The position numbers and the translations under genes were made by a program. Positions 45,133-56,551 of a DNA stretch of 64,000 bases are shown piece after piece; the stretch's first letter is position 1; the number at the start of each line of letters is the position of its first letter. The notes below the pieces were generated by a model, which saw only the letters and a program-made list of their open reading frames with translations, made no database searches and was not told the DNA's origin. Source of the DNA: Neurospora tetrasperma FGSC 2508 (Eukaryota > Ascomycota > Sordariomycetes > Sordariales > Sordariaceae); NCBI RefSeq assembly GCF_000213175.1, contig NW_009799101.1, positions 3,361,236-3,425,235 of the forward strand, written 5' to 3'.

Positions 45133-45857
45133 AAATATAAGAGAATGTCTTTTCGAACCGTCGTGAAAGTCTTCATACACCGTCGCCCCACCCTCCCCGC
45201 TGTCTCAGCCAATTAAAATCGCTACATCCAACCCGCGGTCCACTCTCCACTTCGCAGTTGTATTCTTTCATAAATTTCGCCCAGTAAATCTGGGCATTAC
45301 ATTCTTTCATGCCATGCCAAGCCCAGACTCCAGACTACAGCCAGTACACGCACTAAACCAATTTTATAGGGCACTTTACAGCGCACTTTATAGGGCGTTT
45401 AGCGGTACGGTCGCACGCGGGCTGGGTCGCTGCATCGGCCATCTGCATCACGGTTAGCTAGGGAAATGCACTGAAAAGTAATAGATCGATCCGTACCGTC
45501 GATTGAAGGATAGCGCTTTGTTGATTTGGCGATAATTGGCGATGTACGATATAGTAGATTAATTGAGGGTGACGAGGGTGATGATAGGTAGTTTAGTAGA
45601 GGAGGCAATGCAATGAGGTACATGCTAGAATAATTGCTAAGTTAGACTGGCTGGGTGGCTAGTGCAACCCCTAGATGGATGTAATGGCTTGAAATCTGGG
45701 AGCTTGGCGGGCGCGGTACGAGTAGAGTAGAGTTAAAACCGGGAACTAGTAGAAGCAAGAGGATACAGCAATTTTAATTGGCTGGGACGGCGGGGAGAGT
45801 GGGGCGACGGTGTATGAAGACTTTCACGACGGTCCGAAAAGACATTCTCAAATATAA
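45133..45857. mobile_element. Non-autonomous DNA transposon with long TIRs and 8-bp target duplication
   Basis: Terminal inverted repeats of about 89 bp lie at 45141-45229 and 45761-45849, starting GAGAATGTCTTTTCG. They differ at about six positions, all transitions. The 8-bp direct repeat AAATATAA flanks them at 45133-45140 and 45850-45857, a target-site duplication. The 709-bp element has no transposase frame. Eight-base duplications fit the hAT, P or Mutator-like superfamilies; the long arms favour Mutator-like (inference). Confidence 0.88.
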
Positions 45858-46299
45858 AGCCATGGATTTGCGGCAGCAAGCCACAAGAGGAGCACCCACT
45901 TGGTGTCGAGGTGGAAAAAGTCCATGTCTTGATGACGAGAACACAAAACTCCAAGTTTCTGGAGCAGTGGAAGGAATATGTAGAAACCCGTTGCGATTGG
46001 AGAGTCACGGCATATGATCATCTCCGAGCTGTACTATGTATAACCAAGGCTTTGGTGCCTCTTTTGGTGAATCCGACATGACGACAGAAGAATGTCTCAT
46101 ATGGCACCACCGGAGCCATGAACTAATCTTTTTCACCACGTCCACTGGGGCCTCGAGACTTCCGTAGTGCATAGCAACCTCGAGTCTGGCCTCGCGATAT
46201 GGAGCCTGGGAGTATCAGACATGGGGACACAGTGGACCGCTTGGTTCCTGGCTCCGTGGGTTTCGTACCCCCGATCTCGTTGTGTCTTTCTTCGTCCTG

Positions 46300-46321
46300 G
46301 GGGGGGGGGGGGGGGGGGGGG
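46300..46321. repeat. Poly(G) run at the left gap edge
   Basis: About 22 G bases run directly into the N gap. A shorter G run (about 47150-47160) stands at the right edge. Confidence 0.9.
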
Positions 46322-47146
46322 NNNNNNNNNNNNNNNNNNNNNNNNNNNNNNNNNNNNNNNNNNNNNNNNNNNNNNNNNNNNNNNNNNNNNNNNNNNNNNN
46401 NNNNNNNNNNNNNNNNNNNNNNNNNNNNNNNNNNNNNNNNNNNNNNNNNNNNNNNNNNNNNNNNNNNNNNNNNNNNNNNNNNNNNNNNNNNNNNNNNNNN
46501 NNNNNNNNNNNNNNNNNNNNNNNNNNNNNNNNNNNNNNNNNNNNNNNNNNNNNNNNNNNNNNNNNNNNNNNNNNNNNNNNNNNNNNNNNNNNNNNNNNNN
46601 NNNNNNNNNNNNNNNNNNNNNNNNNNNNNNNNNNNNNNNNNNNNNNNNNNNNNNNNNNNNNNNNNNNNNNNNNNNNNNNNNNNNNNNNNNNNNNNNNNNN
46701 NNNNNNNNNNNNNNNNNNNNNNNNNNNNNNNNNNNNNNNNNNNNNNNNNNNNNNNNNNNNNNNNNNNNNNNNNNNNNNNNNNNNNNNNNNNNNNNNNNNN
46801 NNNNNNNNNNNNNNNNNNNNNNNNNNNNNNNNNNNNNNNNNNNNNNNNNNNNNNNNNNNNNNNNNNNNNNNNNNNNNNNNNNNNNNNNNNNNNNNNNNNN
46901 NNNNNNNNNNNNNNNNNNNNNNNNNNNNNNNNNNNNNNNNNNNNNNNNNNNNNNNNNNNNNNNNNNNNNNNNNNNNNNNNNNNNNNNNNNNNNNNNNNNN
47001 NNNNNNNNNNNNNNNNNNNNNNNNNNNNNNNNNNNNNNNNNNNNNNNNNNNNNNNNNNNNNNNNNNNNNNNNNNNNNNNNNNNNNNNNNNNNNNNNNNNN
47101 NNNNNNNNNNNNNNNNNNNNNNNNNNNNNNNNNNNNNNNNNNNNNN
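46322..47146. other. Assembly gap (N)
   Basis: 825 undetermined bases bordered by G runs on both sides. All open frames spanning it are artefacts. Confidence 0.99.
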
Positions 47147-50100
47147 TTTGGGGGGGGGGGTGCAGCAAGCGGCTGGAAGCAACGAAACAAGGGAATCGAG
47201 CCCGTGGGATTGGGTAACATGTGAGTAGCTCCGCATTGCTCGCTACCATGAGGGAGACCTGAACGGCTGTCCTCTCGTGGAAGGCCGTTGAGGGTGTAGG
47301 TCGAAACAGTCCTAGATGCGCCCTCGTGGCGGCAAGTAGACACAGCTCGGCAGGTATCGGTCTAGGGCACTTGACGCTGCGCTGCCATTGAACGGGTGCT
47401 GTCTTGGTTGCTCACGTTGCCCACTTGAGAGGCGACCGAGGCGACCTGCGACCACCTTTGTGAGGTTTCTCCCACCCTGGATCTATCGAAATCCACTGGA
47501 CGGGAACGGGGATGGCAAAAGAGAAGGGGGCTGTGCGGCCAGGAGCGGAACGAGATTCCAACTGCAGAAGTATGCAACGGCAGAAACGAAACAGACAATG
47601 CGCATTGTGCATATTGGGAACGAAGAATGAAAACCGACAAGTTGAAAGTGAAGAAGTTGTTGTTGGTGGGTGTTGCAATCGACCAGATTCCTTCCATAAC
47701 AAGGTCAACTCTCCAACGAAGTAAAGTTGGGAGCTGAGAGGGCAGCCACAATTGGCTTGGCACGTTTTCATGTGCTTGGTCTTGGCGCGTAACGGAGATC
47801 AGAATTACGGTATTGACTGTGAAATTGTCAGCCAGCGCCAGGCGGTACAGTAGTAGTAGGTGAGGCGATAGACCCGCCACTTGCCGGTTTGCGTGCGGAT
47901 TTCGACCAGTGGGCGGCTAGCTTCCTTTATTCTGGGGTCTGCGCTAGTCCATCGCCCCATGCGCTTATACAACTTTGTAAGTTGTTTCATCATGCGAAAA
48001 TCACAAGCAAGGCTCAAATCGGAAGGGACGAAACCGTGATGGGGACGGAATCGGAGCATATTGAAAAGGGACGACGCACATGGCTATCACGGATGGAGAC
48101 GGCAGCCCCAGTCTTCTGCCGGGACGAACAGCATGGGGTGGGAAAAAAAAAACCCTGAACCGCGCCGTCCTGGTCTGGTGACGACTCGGAGCGCCAGAAG
48201 AGCCAGTCACTTGACCTTCGGCGCAAACTGCCCATCGCGGGATAATCCAAGATAAACGAGAAAATTTACGCGACAATCAACCTGATCTGACCTCGTCGTC
48301 GTCCTGGCCATGGACCTAGATCACCTGGAGAAGCCAATTGCATGTTTTCCGTTGTGCAAGTATTACTTGTACTGCGACCTGCGCGCCCATGCGACTTGTC
48401 CTTGTCGATATCCTCTTCCTCCATTCGAGGACCAAGACGCCTCGTCCCTTGACACAATATCACTGATTACACACCCTCACTCCCCTCAAGCCCGATGTTC
48501 CCTAGCTGCTACAGCTTGGCTCGGCCGAATGAACTCGGGGAAATGACGGGGTAAAGACGGGGGTGGTTCTTGATTCTCATCTCCATTTGTGTGCTGGGCT
48601 AACTGGGAGGACGACTGCAGGGCCGATCTGTTCTCACGGGACTAGCACCGCCGATGTGTATCCAGTCACATATCCAGCGCGGCGGGCGTGAACGCGAATC
48701 TGAAGCACGACTGCATCATACATCCAGTGAGAGAGCAAGCCGAGCAGCCGTTGACTCATACCCAGCACCGCGATCAATATTAGCACGGCGCGACGACGAG
48801 GCTATTGGACCGCCGGGATTATTGTACCCTTAACCTCGAACGGTCAGCCAGGACCCATTGTAGTTGGCTGCAGGCGGACGGACCATCGGGCTATGATAAT
48901 ACCGGGGAAAGCCTCTTGTTGAGCTCCATCTCAATCAATGAAATGGCGGACTCTCCAGCGGCTCAGGTCGCTATCTGGTGTGTTAACCCCAACACCACCA
49001 GTTGGAGTCCTCACCACGATAATTGGAGGATGGCTTGAAACTTGAGGCCAGTGAAGGGAAGGAGAGGTGGACGAGAGCGGCGAAATCGGCAAGGTGTGGA
49101 GGTGTGGCGCAGGCCTGGCGAGCTGCGTTTCATTGGGGATAGAGGAATGCAAGACGCGTCGTGCGCGTTTCAATGTAAAGATCCGCTCGGTTTTGCGAAC
49201 ACTTTTTGGTGGTCGGTCGTCGTCAACCAGGCGAGCCAGTGGTCGCAAAAGGGTCGTCGGAATACCAAGCCATGACGTCATAGGTAGCCCCTCTACTATC
49301 AAGACGGACCTTTAAGCAGTGAGCCCTAGCCACATCCATGCGAAGCTGAAGATGGCCTCATTGAGAGTCGGAGTCCTCACGAACAACTCAGCGTCCAGCG
49401 CATGCTGGTGACTCGACAGCTAGGGCGGTGGGTATGGGCGTTGGAGGTTCTCTGGTTGTCCACAAACTTTTTCAAACTTTCCAGGGCTGTCCATGAAGCA
49501 AAAGCTCTTCTATGGAGCGGTGTGGCTGCAAGTGCCGAGGCTTGAAACATACATTTCCATTCTGGCTGCCTGCGCCTCGATATCTTCGGAGCTCGGCAGC
49601 ACCACTGGTCACGGTGTCAATCTTGCCGGGGTTTCCTCCACGTTGAGATGAAAAAGTCCCTGCACGGGAGATCGTAAAAGAAAGCGCGTGTTGGACTTGG
49701 AATTCCCATCGCCGAAGTCTAACCTTGGTTCGGATATATCCGAAAGGGGAAAAGGGCAACACTGCGTATCTGTGAGCATCGCTTCGCTTCGGGATGGTGG
49801 CCAACTTACCGGCCGGCCGGTAGGTGGGGCGGCCGCGGCGGGGCGGGAGGCAGCCCTTGACGTGGCAGCCGCCGATGCCATCTCTTTTCCGCCACAACTA
49901 CGGTGACACTTCTCGAAAGTGTCGCTCCCATGTCACTGTATACGTAAGCATTTCGGTTTTTGCGCCTCATTCTCTGAACTTGAATGATTTCCAGACTTCA
50001 GGGTCCAGGGTCCAAGCACATCGAGTGATATGAAGTATATTTAGATTTCGGCCGCCGATTGTGTGCACTAACTCATTGCCACACAAAACACACTAAATAT

Positions 50101-52348
50101 TGTTAGTTCATACCCGAACTCTCACCGCGCACTCCATGGCAATGCCACATACGTTCGGAAGCGATCTATCTGAATGGATCACTATTGTTTCCATTAACTC
50201 AAAGTGGTTGGTCTAGATCAACTCCATTGTGGTCGCTTGGGTTCGGTGACCCGGGGCGCTCGAGACCGTAGTGTACACTACAAAAACGGGGCAGTGACGG
50301 GCTTGGCCGCGGAGTCAGGCCGCTGCTGTTCCTGCTCGTTGCTCTCTTGCTTCATTTACCTCGGTTAAGCTAATGCTGATGCCATCGGTAATCAAGACCA
50401 ACCCAAAGATGGGGGAGGGGGTTGAAAGGGGGGGGTGTAGAACTATGCGATGTGCCCGACGAAGAGGAACCCGGGATCGGCGACTTCGGGAAACTCATCA
50501 TCACTTACAGCTGAAATCAAACATTCGCCCTTGCTTCCTGTTTGTAAGCTTGCAAGTTAACAAGTTGACAAGTAGACAAGGCAGAGCTGTATGCCTATCC
50601 GGTTGTCATGCTGTCTCTCACTGACTGATGCTAGTATCGACTAATCAAGGATGCCAGGGATGTCAGATCATCAAATGAGAAATAGGTATTCCGCCTTGAA
50701 AGCATATGCCAACCTGCCATAGAGACAGACGGGCAGGACAATGTGATAAAACGTGGTTAGGCCGTTCGTTCGTTCAGAACATTGCTTTTAGGTTCTACCA
50801 GTTCTTACTGGCAAGGCCGCAAGCCACGAATGCGCAAAGGACAATGACTGGGTGCTGCCTACCTAAACTTAGTGCTCACTCCCTGCTGCTCATGCTGACA
50901 GATGTTGGCGTTGGCGTATGCTTGAGGAAATCAGAGTCTCGGTGGTGTCGGCGTCATTGGCGAGTAGTGTTTCGGTAAGCTATTTGTGAGAGATAGATGG
51001 GTGGACTGGTGATGACATAGTTGTCCGTATATGATGTGATTAGCATAGATACATATGCTCGGCGAGACGCTCTCGAGGAAGAGAGACGGCGGCGAGGGTA
51101 GCATAACAGTCAAAGATGCATACATCGCCGCTATGGAATATATACCAGCTGGGGGTTCACTATTCATTGACTAGACATGCATCCGCTGCTTTTACTCGGG
51201 ATAAACCGTAATAGTAAGTCGTCGCAGAAGACCAAAGCAGTCTAGGTAGTTACCTAGAAGAAGGCACCTCATTGATTGAGGTCAAGAGTTGCAGCAGGAA
51301 TGAAAACTACATTTAACTCATCTGGGCTGACTTTGAATCACATACTTCTTAACTCTCTTCCAGTCTAGGCTGAAACCACGTATTATCTATTGTAGGTCTC
51401 GCAAAGTACATTCCTAGAGGTACTTCAACCGAGACGGGAGATTGCGAGAGGTATTCAAACAGATATCGCATTCATTTGCAAAGCAAAAGGCACGAAGTCT
51501 AGTAACTTTTATCAACAAAATAACTTGCAGTCAGGGCGGAGAATAAGGCAGGAGGAAACCAAGCTGGTGAGCCTGGTGATCTTATGATGTTTCTCTGTAT
51601 ACTGTACTTGCTACTTTCTCCCTTCAACTCTACTATCTCAACTCCTCATAGTTAAAAGTCGCGATGCACACAGCCAAACAAGTACCATCCGTCATTACAC
51701 TTCATTTGAATGTGCTGGTTGAAGCCTTCAAAAGCGTGACCAACAATCAGACCGGACGCAGGTGGTTCCTGCCAGTCACCATGTTCCATCTCCGTAATCA
51801 CCAAGATGGTAGTTGCGATGGAAGAGTTCGGTCTATTACGACCCACCGCTCCTGCCACATCGGTCGTGGGATTCCCGCATGAATAATGGAAGGCACGGCA
51901 GATGCGAGTTGGGTAGCCGGTACCGAAATCAGTTACTGCGTAGTGTGGGCAGATGATGCATCGCCCAAGAGAAGAGCAAGCCAACATCTTATCATCTCGT
52001 AATTTTGACCGTCAAAAACTGCAAGTAGCCACAGAAAGTCCCACGATGATTTTACATGTAAAGTGTCTCTTCTTTAATAGCCTAGAGAACGCGGGACTTT
52101 CTGAATTTATATGTGTCAGTATACCCACACACTCAGCTGTTGATTCGCTGCCGTTGCGTTATTGACAACAATAGTAGTTGGGGCTGACTATAACAGGATA
52201 AATATGCTTGTTTTTTGTATTCTTTACATCAACGACAAAAGCCAGGATATAATTCTTCATCAAGGTAGCCTCCCGCTCCAAGCCTCTTTTCTTTCTCTTT
52301 GATCATCTCAGCTTTTCATTGACGGCCTCAAACACCCGGATGAAATCC
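47147..52348. other. Gene-poor intergenic region
   Basis: About 5.2 kb with no confident gene. One weak candidate lies on the minus strand at 49472-49897 (an Ala/Pro-rich start with a GTAAGT donor; see findings). Elsewhere I see only short frames without domain features, and no tRNA-like boxes. Confidence 0.45.
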
Positions 52349-53736
52349 CTAACGACCATCACCCACCATCCCATGGCCATTCATCACCTCATTCCCTCCA
52401 ACAGCCGTAACACCCCCTGGCACGGCTGTGGGCGTCATCTTGGACTTTGTAATCTCAAAGAACTCCGTCAACCCCTTAACAACAACGTCCACATTCATGT
52501 TGATCTGTGGCATCTTCTCATAGCTGCCCTCCTTCATGATAGCCACGAGCGCCAGGAACCTATCCACCTCGCGGAGCATAATAGGACGTTGCGCATCCGC
52601 CAACACCATGCCGCTCTCGGCCCATTCGCACGCGACCTGGTCTTCGAGCTTCTGCTCCCAGGGAGGGCCCTCGAGGCGCTTGCGCCACTCCGGGGTCCGC
52701 TGCCAGCTGCCGTATACCTCGGTGAAGTCGATGATGACGTCCACGTAGTCTGAGCAGATCTCGTACGATGCCATATCCTCGGGCGTGCTGTCGGTGGCGA
52801 TGTAGATCTTGGTGTTGACGTCGAACAGGTAGGCCTTTTCGAAGCGGCAGGTCCGGCACAGGTTGGTGAGAATGGCCTCGAGCTGGCCGAGGCGGGGGAT
52901 CAGCTTCTGGATAACTTTACTAAAGGCTTCGAAGATGCTGTGGTTGTAAATACTGGTGAGGTGGAAGTTCACCGGTGCGTTCTCAACCCCTTGGTCCGAC
53001 AGCTCGTCCTGGATGCGGATGGTGATGTCGCGCTGGATGTCTAGCTTATAGTCATCGGAAAGGCCGTCGACTTTGTGGATAAAAACTTCGATGTTGATGT
53101 GCTGGTAGCTGCGCTGTAGGTGGAGAATAGTGGCATTAAGGCGTGCAACGGCTTCGAGATAATCATCTTGGGCGTCAATGACCCAGATGAGAGCGCCAAT
53201 CTCGCCGAAAATAGCGTCCATATCAAAGGGGAAGGCGGGGTTGTCAAAAACATCGATTTGTCCAGGGAAATCCCAGACTTGGAACTCCATAAACGAGCTG
53301 TTATCCGTTTGTCAGAAGAAGAGACCGAAAAGGGAGGGAAAACTTCTCACTTTAAACTGTCTTTTTGGATCCTAGCTGTTGACTCCAAGAATAATGTCTC
53401 ATTTGGCGGTAGCTTGTGAAAAACGACGCTTGATATAGACGATTTTCCACTCCTGTCCATGTGTAAGCGCAAGTCGCGATCCTGATACGCACGACTATCA
53501 TACCTTCGCTGCCCCATTAGGAGAAGACGGGGCTTGCCCTTGGCGTGAGGGACTGCTATCGGTTCGGGTACCTTGACACCATCTTTGAGATTTTGTTGAA
53601 CTCGTTGTCGATTCTGCTCATAAACACGATGAAGATTTAGCATTGCCCTACTAGGACGCCTGGAAACACATGGTGGTCGTGGCTCAGTGCTGGGTTCGAG
53701 GAGAGCTTCACTGCCTCGTCTGAAAGCAGATGCCAT
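52349..53736 (-). CDS. gtr2: Rag-family small GTPase, RagC/Gtr2 type
   Basis: Three exons (53736-53504, 53452-53351, 53297-52349) give 427 residues. The introns are 51 and 53 nt. The P-loop GQRRSGKSS (75-83) is split by the first intron inside the second Arg codon. Switch regions follow: [15 protein letters not shown], then [11 protein letters not shown] with the G3 WDFPGQ of Rag GTPases. [11 protein letters not shown] carries the guanine-specificity HKVD. The C-terminal roadblock-like dimerisation domain is [37 protein letters not shown]. With a RagA/Gtr1 partner the protein signals amino-acid sufficiency to TORC1 at the vacuole. The ATG at 53736 is chosen because upstream frame sequence is leader-like. 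Confidence 0.95.
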
Positions 53737-56551
53737 GATGAAAGAAGCCAGTATGGGGGTAGAATGAAGAAGGATCTGTGATGGCTTGAAGACCAGGTAT
53801 GACGACCTCGAAACGGATATTACTCGGTGAGAAAGGGAAGCCGTGTAAAGTCCCTTGTGTCTCGGCGACCGAAGCGACACTATCGACAGCGGTGATATGG
53901 ACAAAAGACCGGGAGTATCTCAACAGCTGAGTATCGCTGAGGCACTAGCTTGTATGTCCCCTTGTTTGTTTGATCATCCAGGGGTAGCTTCTCGCGGATT
54001 GGGTACCAAGAAGCACAATGCGGTCCAGACATCGATAAGTAGCCGCTCGAGTGACGACAGAAACAGGGACGGGAAGCCGTTATTTGACGCGTTTATAGCC
54101 ATTCCCATCAAATGCCGGTGCCAAGCCCAAAGTGACAAGATGACGCTGGGCAACCAGCCTCTGTGTTCAAGAGTTCCGAGTATAACCCAATTTTTGGCGA
54201 ACCTCGTTGCCGTGTACTTTCGGAGCAAAAGACCACCTGAAATATGTGTCAGGCGTTGCTGACGGAAAGATACGGGCAGAAGGAAGAGGTGGCTCATTTT
54301 CCAAGGTGATACAACGACGGAAATGGCTCGGCACATACAATGACCGACAGCCATGGCGACGAGGTGACTGGCCGCACAACGGACCAAGAGAAACAAGTCC
54401 TTCTGCAAACTATTGGAGTAACATGTCCAAGGGATGCAAGATGGGACTGGACGCATGGAGTTTGTCGGAGATCGCTGAGCCGGCTGGTCATGTGGTGACT
54501 AATCTTGGTTTGGCGTGACAAACTTTCCCAACGTCCAGACGGCACCTCATCCATCTCTAACCGACGCCGCTATCCTCCCTCAAAATCCGGTTTTCAAGGA
54601 GGAAACCTGAACCAGACGGGCGGTTTCGTTTCCACGGATCCTTCCCCCGAATTTACTCTTTGCGGGATAACGACGAAATAAGATTGATGACCCGAACGGA
54701 TCAGGGACAGTGTCATAGAATGACACCACCACGGTGTCTGTGGAACATTGGAAAGCCGAACACACCCATCTGCAGATACAAGTCGGTCGGTTCCGTGATC
54801 CCCATTGGCAGGTAGACTCCCCCAGTGTCCCAGACCGGCAGAAAGACGGATAGACAAAGTTTCATAGTAGTAACCAGGGTAAGGGGAAGCGGGTGGAAAG
54901 GCTTGACTGGACAATGGTAAAGAACAAAAAACGAAGCAAAAAATAGAGCAAAAGTAAAAGGCGTGTATCTTGTTTTGCTTACCTCCATGTTGAAATCAGA
55001 GCAGCTGCAGTGCTGCCGCTACCCTTGCTGGTTGGATGGGCCTGGATTGTGATAGCAATAGAGAATTTCAGTTATCCCACGGGCAATGGCCCCTCTACTT
55101 TGCTTCCCGATCCGTCCCGAGTCCAAGTCTGGGTCCAGGTCCAAGTCCGTAGCCGCTCGGATTACCAAATTAGGTGGTGGTGAAGAGTCGCCTTGTAAGT
55201 GCTGGGCAAGGGAACACCGGGCAGTCGGTCTGGCAAGTAAGAGTGAGTAAAGAGCGGCTGTGTAGACGTAAACGAGATGAGAATGCCTCGCCGATGTGAG
55301 ATGTATGAATGTGCACGCGTGTACTCGGTGAGAGACGTTGTGAGTCGGGGTCGTGGGGGGCCGGTCTGATAGATGGTCTGACTTACCTAGTCAACCCTTG
55401 CCTTATCTGGTCAAGGACAACCGGTCGTGAAGGGCAAACAGACGAAGAAGCAACCTGAGACTGGATGAGGTTTGAAGAGGTGATGATGGGCGAGGAGATG
55501 GTGAAGGACAGTAGTAGTCAGAAGAAGAGGTGACAAGTCGGGAGAAAAGTGAGGAGTTGCCAGGTCGTTGGGGGACGGCTGCCGATTGGAGTGAGGTTGA
55601 AGTATGTCGTCGACGTTGGCGAGGCAAGATCTGGCTGGAATCTCGCAACCTCGATTTTTCAACAAATTGTAACAGGTCAGGTAGGACGACGGAGGTGCAT
55701 TGGCGGTTGCATTTGGCAACAGTTGCAGCAGCGAGGAATGCTAGTCGCTGAATGCAGCAATCGCGGGCGCCGCCGTGCCCAGGCCACAGCGAGCAGTGAG
55801 GCGGGCACAGTTGCGACGGGCACGGCGGCAGTGTGGATACGCCTACGGGGTACCGCTTCCCCGCGCTCCACTATACCGCCGGCAGATGTGGGGTACAGGG
55901 CAGATAAGGAATATCCAATTTTCAATAATTCCTGGTACATCTATCGATAGCCCGTTGAGTACCCGGGGCACCATATAGAGAGAAAAGTATGGCCTTAGAG
56001 ATGAAGGATGAAGCATGAATTTATATAGTAATGGTAGCTCTAACCAGTGTAAACACGCCATTACGACACCCAATGCTCTGCAGTTCGCGGTCGAGATAAT
56101 CCGAGAACCCCATTCTTGGCACCGCTAGAGGTACCTCTAGTGTGGGCAGGTGGGGCACTCTCGCGATGATTTACCCCCACTTCATATCACTATGTATACA
56201 CATATATACAAATATATTTATTTCTTTGTTTCTTAGCCTCGTCCGACGGTCTCACCACCTTGATAGCCTGTTCAATTTTCATCAGGGACCCTAAATCTAC
56301 GCATACAGTCACCAGGAGTGGACACTTCAGGCTCTACAGTTTTGAACATCCTCATGTCTCTATGAACAGAAAAAAAACGCCATCTCCTGGGGTGTACCAT
56401 AACCTATCCGTGCCACACTATACATGCTTGCTTGGTATATAAACTGAACAGAAAAGCGAAACCAAATGCAACAGACCCGTAGCCCAAAGCAATACTGAGA
56501 AGAAGATGAAGAAACGTAGGAACTCCTCCACTCGGTCAAAGAGGGGGGGGC
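53737..56551. other. Intergenic region
   Basis: About 2.8 kb with the promoter of the RagC-type gene and the 3' flank of the LMBR1-type gene. The short overlapping frames near 55400-55950 show no protein features. Confidence 0.5.

Noticed and set aside
46123-47343. Long frames across the second N gap on both strands
   Set aside because: They are created by N bases and by G/C homopolymers.
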